From RYN-230 sp963723595 (GTDB lineage: Bacteria > Actinomycetota > Actinomycetes > Streptosporangiales > Streptosporangiaceae): 64,000 nucleotides of DNA. Positions 8,183 through 15,981 of the stretch are shown piece after piece (the stretch's first letter is position 1; every line of letters begins with the position of its first letter). A model generated the notes under the pieces. It was given only the letters and a program-made list of their open reading frames with translations, was not told where the DNA came from and ran no database searches. The stretch covers positions 1,674,001 through 1,738,000 of the forward strand of contig CAVRRQ010000006.1 in NCBI GenBank assembly GCA_963723595.1, written 5' to 3'. The position numbers and the translations under genes were made by a program.

Positions 8183-8225
8183 ATGGCATGCAAGAGGTCA
8201 GGAGTTCGAATCTCCTTAGCTCCGC
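8183..8225 (+). other. att site 3: variant 3' half of tRNA-Ala
   Basis: This shares the anticodon loop ATGGCAT, GCAAGAGGTCA and TTAGCTCC with the other copies but has a different T arm: AGGAG-TTCGAAT-CTCCT instead of AGCGG-TTCGAGC-CCGCT. Both stem strands changed together, so base pairing is kept. It ends in GC instead of AC. It may derive from a different tRNA-Ala gene copy. Confidence 0.75.
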
Positions 8226-8281
8226 AAGAAGTCCCTGGTAAAGGGCTGGTTCTAAGCCCTCCAGATGCCCCGCAAGATCAG

Positions 8282-8302
8282 TTGACCGTCATCTGACTGT
8301 GA
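8282..8302 (+). repeat. Arm-type repeat pair, class D (right of att 3)
   Basis: TTGACCGTCA is followed 11 bp later by CTGACTGTGA. It is related to the pair at 3789-3809 left of att 1. It lies 57 bp after the att 3 core. Confidence 0.45.
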
Positions 8303-8559
8303 GGATCTGTCTCGCAGCCCTGCGGAAGCTGCTGGGCTGTGGGTCGGTGATCGCGGGTGTGACCCTTCATCTGACTGGTTTCGTGCCTTGCGACGGACTT
8401 GCCCGCTCGCGATTGCCGGCCCCGGCCCGTCGGAGTGCCTGGCCTGATCAGGAGCTTGACCGCCCCCGGTGTGCGCCGGCGGGGCGTGTCCCGTCACAGT
8501 CCTGCCTGTCTCCGTCCGGACCGGAACCGGTTACGTCCCTCCGGGCAAAGGAGCAGCGC
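8303..8559 (+). ncRNA. Candidate bridge-RNA region of IS110 element 1
   Basis: About 260 bp of non-coding sequence lies between the att 3 flank and the IS110 recombinase start. IS110 elements are known to encode a structured bridge RNA in the non-coding end next to the recombinase gene, and this is the expected place. I did not resolve target- or donor-binding loops by eye, so the RNA is predicted from context only. Confidence 0.35.
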
Positions 8560-9612
8560 ATGGACAGTCTCTCGCAGATCGCCGACGTGGTGATCGGCGC
8601 CGGCACTCACGTCGCGGCCCACAGCGCCGCAGCGGTTGACACCAGGACCGGCGGGGTGCTTGCTGAGGTCACCGTTGAGGCGACCCCTGAGGGTTACGAG
8701 GCACTGGTTCAGTTCGCGGACGAGCAGCCGGGCCTGCGGGCCTGGGCGATCGAGGGAACCGGCGGCCACGGCGCCGGCCTGGCCCGCCATCTCGCGCGCG
8801 GCGACGAGCTTGTCGTCGAGCCCGGCCGGCCGGAACGAGCCAAGCGCCGCAACGGCGCGAAGTCCGACCCGCTCGACGCCATCCGCGCTGCGCGCGAAGC
8901 GCTCTCGCGCACCAGGCTCGGCACACCGCGGACGACCGGCGAGCGCCAGGCGCTCTCGGTGCTGCTAGCCGCCAGGCGCTCTGCAGTCGAGGCGGCGAGG
9001 ATCGCACAGCAGCAGGTCTTCTCGCTGGTCATCGCCGCCCCCGAGCAGCTGCGGCCGGAGCTGCGGGGGAAAGGCATGCTCGCGATGACGCGCAGCGTCG
9101 CGCGGCTTCGCCTCCGGGCCGGCTGGGACCTGGAGACCCGCACTACCGCGACCGTGCTGCGCGATCTCGCCCGCCGCGCTCTTGAGCTTTCAGCCGAGGC
9201 TGACCGCCGCGAGAAGGAGATCCTGGCGATCGTCCGGACCTGGCATCCGGAGCTGCCCGGGCGCCGGGGCGCCGGGCCGATCGTCGCCGCCACGGTGCTG
9301 TGCGCCTGGTCGCATCCGGGACGTATCCGTTCCGACGGGGCCTTTGCCATGCTCGGCGGCGCAGCTCCGATCCCCGCGAACTCAGGCCAGGTGACGACGC
9401 ACTACCGCCTCAACCGCCACGGCGACCGCCAGCTCAACCGCGCCTTCCACACGGTGGTGCTGTCCCGGATGCGCTGGGACGAGGACACCAGGGCCTACGT
9501 CAGGCGACGCACAGCCGAGGGCAAGACCCCGCGGGAGATCAAGCGCTGCCTCAAACGCTACGTCGCCCGCGAGCTGTTCCGGCTCCTCGAGCACGGGCCG
9601 TCCGCGGCTTGA
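8560..9612 (+). CDS. IS110 family transposase (element 1)
   Basis: The 350-residue product has the two IS110 domains. The N-terminal DEDD RuvC-like part carries AAVDTRTGG, WAIEGTGGHG and KSDPLDAIRAAREA. The C-terminal transposase_20 part carries FAMLGGAAPIPANSGQ and YRLNRHGDRQLNRAFHTVVL with the conserved serine. ATG 8560 follows AAAGGAG at 8547; the frame is open further upstream but without conservation. The probable 3' element end is the GCTTGACAATCCATAGGAGC sequence at the stop codon, similar to the ends of the other two IS110 copies. It appears intact. Confidence 0.9.
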   Translation: MDSLSQIADVVIGAGTHVAAHSAAAVDTRTGGVLAEVTVEATPEGYEALVQFADEQPGLRAWAIEGTGGHGAGLARHLARGDELVVEPGRPERAKRRNGAKSDPLDAIRAAREALSRTRLGTPRTTGERQALSVLLAARRSAVEAARIAQQQVFSLVIAAPEQLRPELRGKGMLAMTRSVARLRLRAGWDLETRTTATVLRDLARRALELSAEADRREKEILAIVRTWHPELPGRRGAGPIVAATVLCAWSHPGRIRSDGAFAMLGGAAPIPANSGQVTTHYRLNRHGDRQLNRAFHTVVLSRMRWDEDTRAYVRRRTAEGKTPREIKRCLKRYVARELFRLLEHGPSAA

Positions 9613-9775
9613 CAATCCATAGGAGCGTCCGTCGATATGGGCGGTGGCAGTTGGCACCAGTTGGCACGGAACGGTTCTTGATGGCCCGGCTAGCGTGATC
9701 CGGGCGCGGGTGCGTTGAACGTGCTGGTGATCGCGATGCTGTGGCCGAGACCGTGACCCTGACCCTCGTACGTGG

Positions 9776-10603
9776 TCAACGCTGGGCCGTGCGGCGAGCT
9801 GGCTGCCAGCCGGGTCGGGGGACGGCGGCTAGCAGTTGCTGGGTGTAGTCGTTGGCGGGGGAGTGCAGGATCCGGTCGGTTGGGCCGGATTCCACGATCC
9901 GGCCCTGGTGCATGACGACTGTGTTGTCAGTGACCTGCTGCACTACCGCGAGGTCGTGCGAGACGAACAGGTAGGCCACGCCGAGCTGGGTCCGCAGGTC
10001 GGCGAGCAGGTTGAGGATCTGGCCCTGGACGGACACGTCAAGGGCGGAGACTGCCTCGTCCAGGATGAGCACCTGGGGGTCGCAGGCCAGGGCGCGGGCG
10101 ATGGCGACCCGCTGCCGCTGGCCGCCGGACAGCGACCGGGGGCGTAGGTCCTGGTGCCGGTCGTCTAGCCCGACCTGGTGGAGCAGCTGAAGCGCCCGGT
10201 CCCGGCGGGCGGTCTTGTTAGCCGGTGCGTGCAGCCGCAGCGCTTCCTCAAGGCAGGCCCGGACGGTCTGCCTTGGATCGAGCGAGGAGTAGGGGTCCTG
10301 AAAGACCATCTGCACTTGACGGCCGCGAGCACGCCGGGCCGCGCCACGGGGTGGGCGGGCGGAGAGCTCGGTTCCGGCGATAACGATCGTGCCACCGGTC
10401 GGGCGCTCCAGGCGGGCGATGATCCTGGCCACGGTGGTCTTCCCGGAGCCGGATTCGCCGACGATGCCGAGCGACCCGGACGGCGGCAGGTCGAAGGAGA
10501 CGTCATCGACCGCGACTAGGTCTTCGGTGCGCCGTGAGTCCTCGGCCCGGACCTTGAAGACCTTCCGCAGGCCGCTCACCCGGAGCACGGACTGGTTACT
10601 CAT
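9776..10603 (-). CDS. Oligopeptide ABC transporter ATP-binding protein (DppF/OppF type)
   Basis: A 275-residue cytoplasmic ATPase that would power an oligopeptide/dipeptide-type importer. It shows Walker A GESGSGKTT (residues about 43-51), Q-loop MVFQDPYSSLDP, signature LSGGQRQRVAIARA, Walker B VLILDEAVSALD and switch SHDLAVV. ATG 10603 starts 8 bases inside the end of the DppD-type gene, showing translational coupling. It is the last gene of a five-gene minus-strand transporter operon (13417-15093 first). Confidence 0.9.
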   Translation of the reverse strand: MSNQSVLRVSGLRKVFKVRAEDSRRTEDLVAVDDVSFDLPPSGSLGIVGESGSGKTTVARIIARLERPTGGTIVIAGTELSARPPRGAARRARGRQVQMVFQDPYSSLDPRQTVRACLEEALRLHAPANKTARRDRALQLLHQVGLDDRHQDLRPRSLSGGQRQRVAIARALACDPQVLILDEAVSALDVSVQGQILNLLADLRTQLGVAYLFVSHDLAVVQQVTDNTVVMHQGRIVESGPTDRILHSPANDYTQQLLAAVPRPGWQPARRTAQR

Positions 10604-11597
10604 GGGCGGCCGCCTGCTGCGTGAAGGAGATCTGGCCGTTGAGTTCTTCCGCCCGGTGGCAGGCGACGAGTTGCGCGTCCACAGTGCGCAGGTGTGGGCG
10701 TTCGGTAAGGCAAATCTCGGTCGCATACGGGCAGCGGGCAGCAAACACGCAGCCGGGCCCGGCTTCGAAGGCGGAGGCGGGACGCCCGGGGATGACCTGG
10801 ATGCGGGACCGGTTGCCGATCTCCGGGCGGGACCGCAGCAGCCCGATGGTGTAGGGGTGCAGCGCGGTGCGGTGCACGCTGGCTGAGGAGCTGATCTCCA
10901 CGATCATGCCCGCGTACATCACGGCCATCCGGTCGGTGACCGCCGCGGCCAGGTCGAGATCATGGGTGATGAACAGAATGGCCAGGCCGCGTTCGGTGCG
11001 CGCCTCGCCGATGATCGCCATCACCTCGGACTGGGTGGTGACATCCAGGGCGGTGGTCGGCTCGTCCGCCAGGAGCAGCCGGGGGCTGGTGGCCAGCGCG
11101 GCCGCGATCATGATCCGCTGTAGCAGCCCGCCGGACATCTGGTGCGGGTATTGCCGGAGCCGTCGGCCGCCGTCGGGGATGCCGACCTGGGCGAGCAGGT
11201 CCAGGGCACGTTCCCGGGCGGCCGCGGGCTGGACCCCCTGCGCCAGCATGGCTTCGAGCAGGAAGTCGCCGTTCGTCCGGACCGGGTTGATGTGCGCGCG
11301 TGGGTCCTGGTAGATCATGGCGATCTGGGTGGCCCGCAGGTTCCGCAGCGCCGCCCGGCCCATGGTCAGCACGGACTGCCCGGCGAAGTCGATGGAGCCG
11401 GTGGTCACTGAGCGCGGTGGCAGCAGCCGCATGATGGCCCGCGCCGTCATGGATTTGCCGGACCCGGATTCGCCGACCAGGCCGACCGCTTCGCCGGGTG
11501 CGATGCCGAACGTGGCGTCGTGAATGACCGTGCGGAGCTGCCCATGGACCGGGATATCCACGCGCAGTTGGCTGATCTCGAGCAGGCTCTCGGTCAT
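10596..11597 (-). CDS. Oligopeptide ABC transporter ATP-binding protein (DppD/OppD type)
   Basis: A 333-residue ATPase, partner of the DppF-type protein. It shows Walker A GESGSGKS, Q-loop MIYQDPRAHINP, signature MSGGLLQRIMIA (a mild variant of SGGxxQR), Walker B LLLADEPTTALD and switch THDLDLA. The C-terminal oligopeptide-transporter extension with spaced cysteines (GCVFAARCPYATEIC) is present. ATG 11597 overlaps the stop of the upstream permease gene (ATGA). The length is usual for OppD/DppD. Confidence 0.9.
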   Translation of the reverse strand: MTESLLEISQLRVDIPVHGQLRTVIHDATFGIAPGEAVGLVGESGSGKSMTARAIMRLLPPRSVTTGSIDFAGQSVLTMGRAALRNLRATQIAMIYQDPRAHINPVRTNGDFLLEAMLAQGVQPAAARERALDLLAQVGIPDGGRRLRQYPHQMSGGLLQRIMIAAALATSPRLLLADEPTTALDVTTQSEVMAIIGEARTERGLAILFITHDLDLAAAVTDRMAVMYAGMIVEISSSASVHRTALHPYTIGLLRSRPEIGNRSRIQVIPGRPASAFEAGPGCVFAARCPYATEICLTERPHLRTVDAQLVACHRAEELNGQISFTQQAAAHE

Positions 11598-12457
11598 CCG
11601 GCCTCTTCCGCGCGGGCCGCGAACCGCTCGCCCAGCAGGTTCACCAGCACGACTACGAAGACGATGAGCAGGCCCGCGGACAGCGATTCGAGCGGATAGC
11701 CGTTGAGCAGCGAGGACTGGCCATCGGAGACCATGATCCCCCACTCCGGGGTAGGCGGCTGTACGCCCAGGCCCAGGTAGGAGATCGCGGCCAGGTCCAC
11801 CAGCGCGGCCCCGAAGGCGAGCGTGGCCTGCGCCCGGATCAGCGGCATGACGTTGGGCAGCAGGTGCCGCACGCAGATCGCCCATCCCGAGTAGCCGACG
11901 AGCTGGCAGGACTCGATGTAGGCCAGATGGCGCTCACGCAGCGCGACCGAGCGCAGCACCCGGGCGATGTAGGGGGTATAGGCGAGTGACAGGGCCAGGA
12001 CGGGGGCGGTCAGTCCGGTGCCGAGCACCGCGACGGCGATGATCGCCACCAGCAGCCCGGGAATCGCGAACAGCAGATCCAGGATCCGGCCGACGATCAC
12101 GTCGTACCAGCCACCGAGCCAGACCGCACTGATGGCCAGCGTGACGCCTGCCGTCGTGGCCAGCGCGATGATGAGGGCCGGGCCGAGCAGGCTGAGCCGT
12201 GCGCCGTAGATGAGCCGGGAGAGGATGTCCCGGCCGAGCGCGTCAGTGCCCAGCAGGTGCGCGGCCGAGGGAGGCGCGTTCGCGATCAGGATGTTGCCCT
12301 GGTCAGGCGGGTAGGGCGCGATCAGCGGGGCCAGTACCGCGGCGAGGACCAGCAGGATGAGAACGGCGCCGATGCCGAGCAGCGCCGGATCGAGCCGGCG
12401 GGACCGCGAGCGGGCCGGGGGCTCCACCGTGATCAGGGGAGTGGCGGCCAGGTTCAT
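11594..12457 (-). CDS. Oligopeptide ABC transporter permease (DppC type)
   Basis: A 287-residue inner-membrane permease. It has an N-terminal helix (LGIGAVLILLVLAAVLAPLI), a PPSAAHLLGTDALGRDILSR segment typical of DppC/OppC, about five further helices, and the EAA-type cytoplasmic loop (ESCQLVGYSGWAICVRHLLP). It pairs with the DppB-type permease immediately upstream. ATG 12457 gives the expected N-terminus; the gene ends in a 4-base overlap with the DppD-type gene. Confidence 0.9.
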   Translation of the reverse strand: MNLAATPLITVEPPARSRSRRLDPALLGIGAVLILLVLAAVLAPLIAPYPPDQGNILIANAPPSAAHLLGTDALGRDILSRLIYGARLSLLGPALIIALATTAGVTLAISAVWLGGWYDVIVGRILDLLFAIPGLLVAIIAVAVLGTGLTAPVLALSLAYTPYIARVLRSVALRERHLAYIESCQLVGYSGWAICVRHLLPNVMPLIRAQATLAFGAALVDLAAISYLGLGVQPPTPEWGIMVSDGQSSLLNGYPLESLSAGLLIVFVVVLVNLLGERFAARAEEAG

Positions 12458-12470
12458 GACTGCGCCCGGT

Positions 12471-13406
12471 TCATGACTGCGTCCGGGCCCGGATGCGGGG
12501 GTCCAGCGCCAGGTGCGCCAGGTCGGACAGGGTCGTGGCCAGGACGAACGCGGCCACGAAAATCAGGCTGATCGCGAGCACCACGTTGTAGTCCTTGGCC
12601 GAGACCGACTGGACCAGCAGTGAGCCGATGCCGCCGATCCCGAACGCCGTCTCCACCACGATCGATCCGGCGATGAGCCCGGCAACGGTCAGGCCGGACA
12701 CGGTGACGATCGGCAGCGACGCGTTGTGCAGCACATGGCGGCGGAACACCAGTGCCGACGGCAGGCCGCGCCCGCGTGCCGTGGCCACGTGCTCACGCCC
12801 CTGTTGCTCGCGGACGCTGGCCCGGCTTATCTGGGCCACGTACGCGGCCCAGGACAGCGCCAACGCGAACGCGGGCAGGGTGAGGTGCCAGAGCTGGCTG
12901 GCGAACCCGGTGCCGGTGCCGACGGCCGGGAACCAGCCGAGCCTGAGCGCGAATATCTCGACCAGGACCAGTGCCGCGACGAAGGTGGGCACCGCGATGC
13001 CGATGCCTGCCAGCACCGTGACCAGCACGTTCGCCCGGGGAAGCAGCGAGGGCAGCAGCCCCAGGCCAAGACCCAGGATGAAGATGATCACCGACGCGTA
13101 GGCCACGAGTTCCAGGGTGACCGGGAGCCGCGGTGCGAGCAGCGAGCTGACGCTCTGGTGGAACTGCAGGGAGATGCCGAAATTGCCGTGCACCGCGCCG
13201 GTGAGCCAGGACCAGTAGCGCTCCAGGAAGGGCCGGTCGAGCCCGTACTCGCGACGGATCTGGGCGATGAGCTTGGGGGTGGCCCGGGGCCCGGCCAGCG
13301 TGGTCGCCGGGTCACCCGGCGCCAGGGCCAGGGCGCCGTAGATGATCAGGCTGGCCACCAGGAGCGTGCCCAGGGCCGTGCCGCAGATCCGGAGGATCGA
13401 TCGCAC
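12471..13406 (-). CDS. Oligopeptide ABC transporter permease (DppB type)
   Basis: A 311-residue permease with the N-terminal DppB signature: helix ILRICGTALGTLLVASLIIY, then LAPGDPATTLAG and EYGLDRPFLERYWSWLTG. The EAA loop is RGRGLPSALVFRRHVLHNAS. GTG 13406 is chosen because the longer frame would overlap the solute-binding protein gene by 65 bases, and AGGACG precedes this GTG. There is a 10-base gap to the upstream gene stop. Confidence 0.88.
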   Translation of the reverse strand: MRSILRICGTALGTLLVASLIIYGALALAPGDPATTLAGPRATPKLIAQIRREYGLDRPFLERYWSWLTGAVHGNFGISLQFHQSVSSLLAPRLPVTLELVAYASVIIFILGLGLGLLPSLLPRANVLVTVLAGIGIAVPTFVAALVLVEIFALRLGWFPAVGTGTGFASQLWHLTLPAFALALSWAAYVAQISRASVREQQGREHVATARGRGLPSALVFRRHVLHNASLPIVTVSGLTVAGLIAGSIVVETAFGIGGIGSLLVQSVSAKDYNVVLAISLIFVAAFVLATTLSDLAHLALDPRIRARTQS

Positions 13407-13416
13407 CGGCAGCGTC

Positions 13417-15093
13417 CTACTTCGATGAGCCCACGGTCGCCAGCGACGGCTCGTAGATGTAGGCGAAGGAGACCGGCGCACCGGTGATGGCCTTGTTCAT
13501 GAACACCACCTCATGCAGGCTCAGCATGGGAATGATGACGTGCGCTGGCTCCCACAGTGCCTGGGCCGAGGTGATCAGCTGCGCCCGCTTGGCGTTGTCG
13601 AACGTCTGCTGGGCCTGCGTCACGTCCTTGGTCACCGTAGCGTTGCTGTAGTGCGTCCAGTTGAAGATCGAGGTGGGGAACACGATCAGGCCGAGGTAGT
13701 CCAGCGGGTCAGCGACGTCCAGGTACCCCTTGGTCAGGATCAGCCCGAGCCCTTTGCGCGCCGACGGCACGTAGAACGCGTTGGAGAACTGGAGCGGCTG
13801 CAGCTGCTTGATGCTGATCTTCAGGCCGATGGTCGCGGCCTCCTCCTGGATCAGCGTGGCGGTGTCGATCTCGGTCTGGTCACCGGCCAGGATGCCGAGC
13901 GTGATCGGCTGGGACGCCTGGGGGTCACCGGCGATCATCTTCTTGGCCGCGGCCGTGTTCGCCGTGGTCGCCTTGGGCAGCGCGTTGTAGGCCGCCTGGT
14001 AGGTGCCGAGCGCGGTCGGATCCCAGGCCGGGGGCGGAATCAGCGCATAGTTCGCCGTGGCCGCGTTGTGGTACACGACGCGGGCCATGGCCGACCGGTT
14101 GAGCACCATGCTCAGCGCCGCCCTGACCTTGGCATCCGGACCGGGCGAGTTCGGGGCCAGTTCGTAGATGGCCAGGCTCTTGCCCTGGTAGACGGTGCCG
14201 GACGGATCCGCTTCCAGCGCGGGCAGTTCGGAGATTGGCGCCTCGAAGGCCCCCTGCACGGAACCGGACTTCAGCGCCGAGACCAGGCTGGCGGTGTCGG
14301 TGATGAAGTCGAGCGTGACGGTCTTGGCCCGTGGCTTCAGGGCCTTGTTCCAGTAGTGCGGGTTGGCCTTCAGTGTGATGCTCTGGCCGGGTGACCACTT
14401 AACCAGCTCGAACGGCCCGGAGCACATGACCCCGCCCTGGGCGGTCCCGTAGGCGCTGCCCTTGGCCTTGGTGAACTGCTCTTCCGAGACGTCACCGGCG
14501 ACGGTGGACATCTCCTTGATGAACAGCTCGTCCGGGCGGCTGAACTGGACCACGACCGCGTGCGGCCCGGTCGCGGTGATCGACTTGACGTTGGTGAAGA
14601 AGCCGCCGTTCACCGGGCTGTTCTTCGGGTTCATATTGCGCAGCAGGCTGTAGGCCACATCCTGGGCGGTCAGCGGGTGCCCATCCCAGAACGTCACGCC
14701 GGAGCGGATCGTGAACGTCAGCGACATGTGGCCGGGCCCGTAACGCCACGACGTGGCCAAGTTCGGGCTGTAGGAGAAGTTCGGGTTCAGCCGGAGCAGC
14801 GAGTCGCACAGGTTCGAGATCACCATGTCCGGGCTGTAGTCGCCGGCCTTGATGTAGTCCAGCGTGGTCGGCTCGCCCGCAGGAAGGTCCCAGGTCAGGC
14901 TGCTCAGGTCGCCCTTGGCCGACGGGCTGGTGGCGACCAGCTTGGCGGCGGTGGCGCCGGATGATCCGGTGGACTGGGCGGATGTCCCGCCGCTCGACGA
15001 GCACGCGGCGGCGGTCACGGCCAGGGCGAGCACGGTCAATGGCAGTGCGGCGCGGCGGCTCAGCGACCTGCGGGGGATTCCGGGATCGCTCAT
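13417..15093 (-). CDS. ABC transporter solute-binding lipoprotein, SBP_bac_5 family
   Basis: A 558-residue extracytoplasmic binding protein for peptides or related compounds. The N-terminus has an RR pair and hydrophobic stretch ending in the lipobox TAAAC with the lipidated Cys at residue 31, then a Ser/Gly/Thr-rich linker. Family motifs include SNLCDSLLRLNP, TFTIRSGVTFWDGHPLTAQDV and VRAALSMVLNRSAM. ATG 15093 follows GGGGAG in the correct spacing. It is the first gene of the transporter operon, whose promoter overlaps the palindrome at 15194-15211. The ligand cannot be predicted. Confidence 0.9.
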   Translation of the reverse strand: MSDPGIPRRSLSRRAALPLTVLALAVTAAACSSSGGTSAQSTGSSGATAAKLVATSPSAKGDLSSLTWDLPAGEPTTLDYIKAGDYSPDMVISNLCDSLLRLNPNFSYSPNLATSWRYGPGHMSLTFTIRSGVTFWDGHPLTAQDVAYSLLRNMNPKNSPVNGGFFTNVKSITATGPHAVVVQFSRPDELFIKEMSTVAGDVSEEQFTKAKGSAYGTAQGGVMCSGPFELVKWSPGQSITLKANPHYWNKALKPRAKTVTLDFITDTASLVSALKSGSVQGAFEAPISELPALEADPSGTVYQGKSLAIYELAPNSPGPDAKVRAALSMVLNRSAMARVVYHNAATANYALIPPPAWDPTALGTYQAAYNALPKATTANTAAAKKMIAGDPQASQPITLGILAGDQTEIDTATLIQEEAATIGLKISIKQLQPLQFSNAFYVPSARKGLGLILTKGYLDVADPLDYLGLIVFPTSIFNWTHYSNATVTKDVTQAQQTFDNAKRAQLITSAQALWEPAHVIIPMLSLHEVVFMNKAITGAPVSFAYIYEPSLATVGSSK

Positions 15094-15193
15094 CGGGGCA
15101 CTCCCCTTGTCTGGCCAGCGCACCGGCCGGGACGCTGTCAGGATGGCCGCCTGTGGTGACCTGATTCGAGGACTGTGGCACGTCACCGAGTTG

Positions 15194-15211
15194 TTAGTCA
15201 AGCACGACTAA
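15194..15211. promoter_or_regulatory. Palindromic operator over the transporter promoter
   Basis: TTAGTC-AAGCAC-GACTAA is a perfect 6-bp inverted repeat. On the minus strand the -35-like TTGACT lies inside it, ahead of the solute-binding protein gene. A second, similar site lies at 15935-15952; both are preceded by GTTG. They are probable binding sites for the TetR protein encoded between them. Confidence 0.6.
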
Positions 15212-15267
15212 ATAACGGAAGAGACTCGGGATTCATGGCCGGTGAGCGGGTGAACTGGGTGAAGCCG

Positions 15268-15867
15268 TCAGTGCCCGGCCGGCTCAAACGATGCGAGCTG
15301 GTCCAGCAGCCTGGCCGTGACGGTAGTGACGGAGCGGTGGCGGTCCGCCGGGTAGGACAGCTCGAGCAGGGTGGAGTGGGCGAAGGCCAGGCACAGCACG
15401 GTGTACGCGACGGTCCCGCACTCGACCGCGGGCGCATGCGGGTAGTCCGCGCGCAGGGCCTGCGCCAGCGTGCCCTCCATGGCCAGGTAGCTCTCCCGCA
15501 GATAGCCGCGGACCGTCTCGTCACGTGCGGCCGCCCAGGTCAGTGCGTTGATGGCCGCGTTGTCTTCGCCCGGCCCCCACTCTTCGCCGAACAGGAACTG
15601 GACCAGGGCCAGGCCGCGCTTGCCCGGGTCGGTATCGCTGGCGATCTGCTGCATCCGCTTGACATAGTGGGACGTCAGCCGCTGCTGGAACTGTTCCAGC
15701 AGCTGCTCGCGGTTGCCGAGATAGTGCCGGATGTGCCCGCGGCTGAACCCGGACGCCTCGGCGACCCGCTCCAGGGTCGTGCCCTCCAGGCCGTACTCCC
15801 CGACGCAGCGGGTCACGGCGTCCAGGATCTGCTCGCGCCGCACGGCTGCCATGCTTGGCCGGCCCAT
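15268..15867 (-). CDS. TetR/AcrR family transcriptional regulator
   Basis: A 199-residue regulator with the N-terminal TetR helix-turn-helix (RREQILDAVTRCVGEYGLEG, then TTLERVAEASGFSRGHIRHYLGN), followed by a variable helical ligand-binding part. ATG 15867 gives the usual short N-terminal arm. It lies between the transporter operon (same strand, downstream) and the divergent hydrolase operon at 15982, each with a TTNGTC-N6-GAC palindrome, so it probably represses both and responds to the transported compound or its breakdown product. The inducer is not predictable. Confidence 0.9.
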   Translation of the reverse strand: MGRPSMAAVRREQILDAVTRCVGEYGLEGTTLERVAEASGFSRGHIRHYLGNREQLLEQFQQRLTSHYVKRMQQIASDTDPGKRGLALVQFLFGEEWGPGEDNAAINALTWAAARDETVRGYLRESYLAMEGTLAQALRADYPHAPAVECGTVAYTVLCLAFAHSTLLELSYPADRHRSVTTVTARLLDQLASFEPAGH

Positions 15868-15934
15868 GACCAGTCGTCTCCTGACCCACTCCACGTCGGC
15901 GGATTGTGGCGTGAGGATACCGCGAGAGCCGTTG

Positions 15935-15952
15935 TTCGTCACTCTTGACAAT
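15935..15952 (+). promoter_or_regulatory. Operator overlapping the -35 of the hydrolase operon promoter
   Basis: TTCGTC-ACTCTT-GACAAT resembles the site at 15194-15211 (same TTNGTC-N6-GAC frame, both preceded by GTTG). It contains TTGACA at 15946-15951; a weak -10 would fall near 15969, only about 13 bases before ATG 15982, so a leaderless or nearly leaderless transcript is possible. Confidence 0.55.
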
Positions 15953-15981
15953 CTATTGACGTGGCTGTCAGGCTCCGGGCC

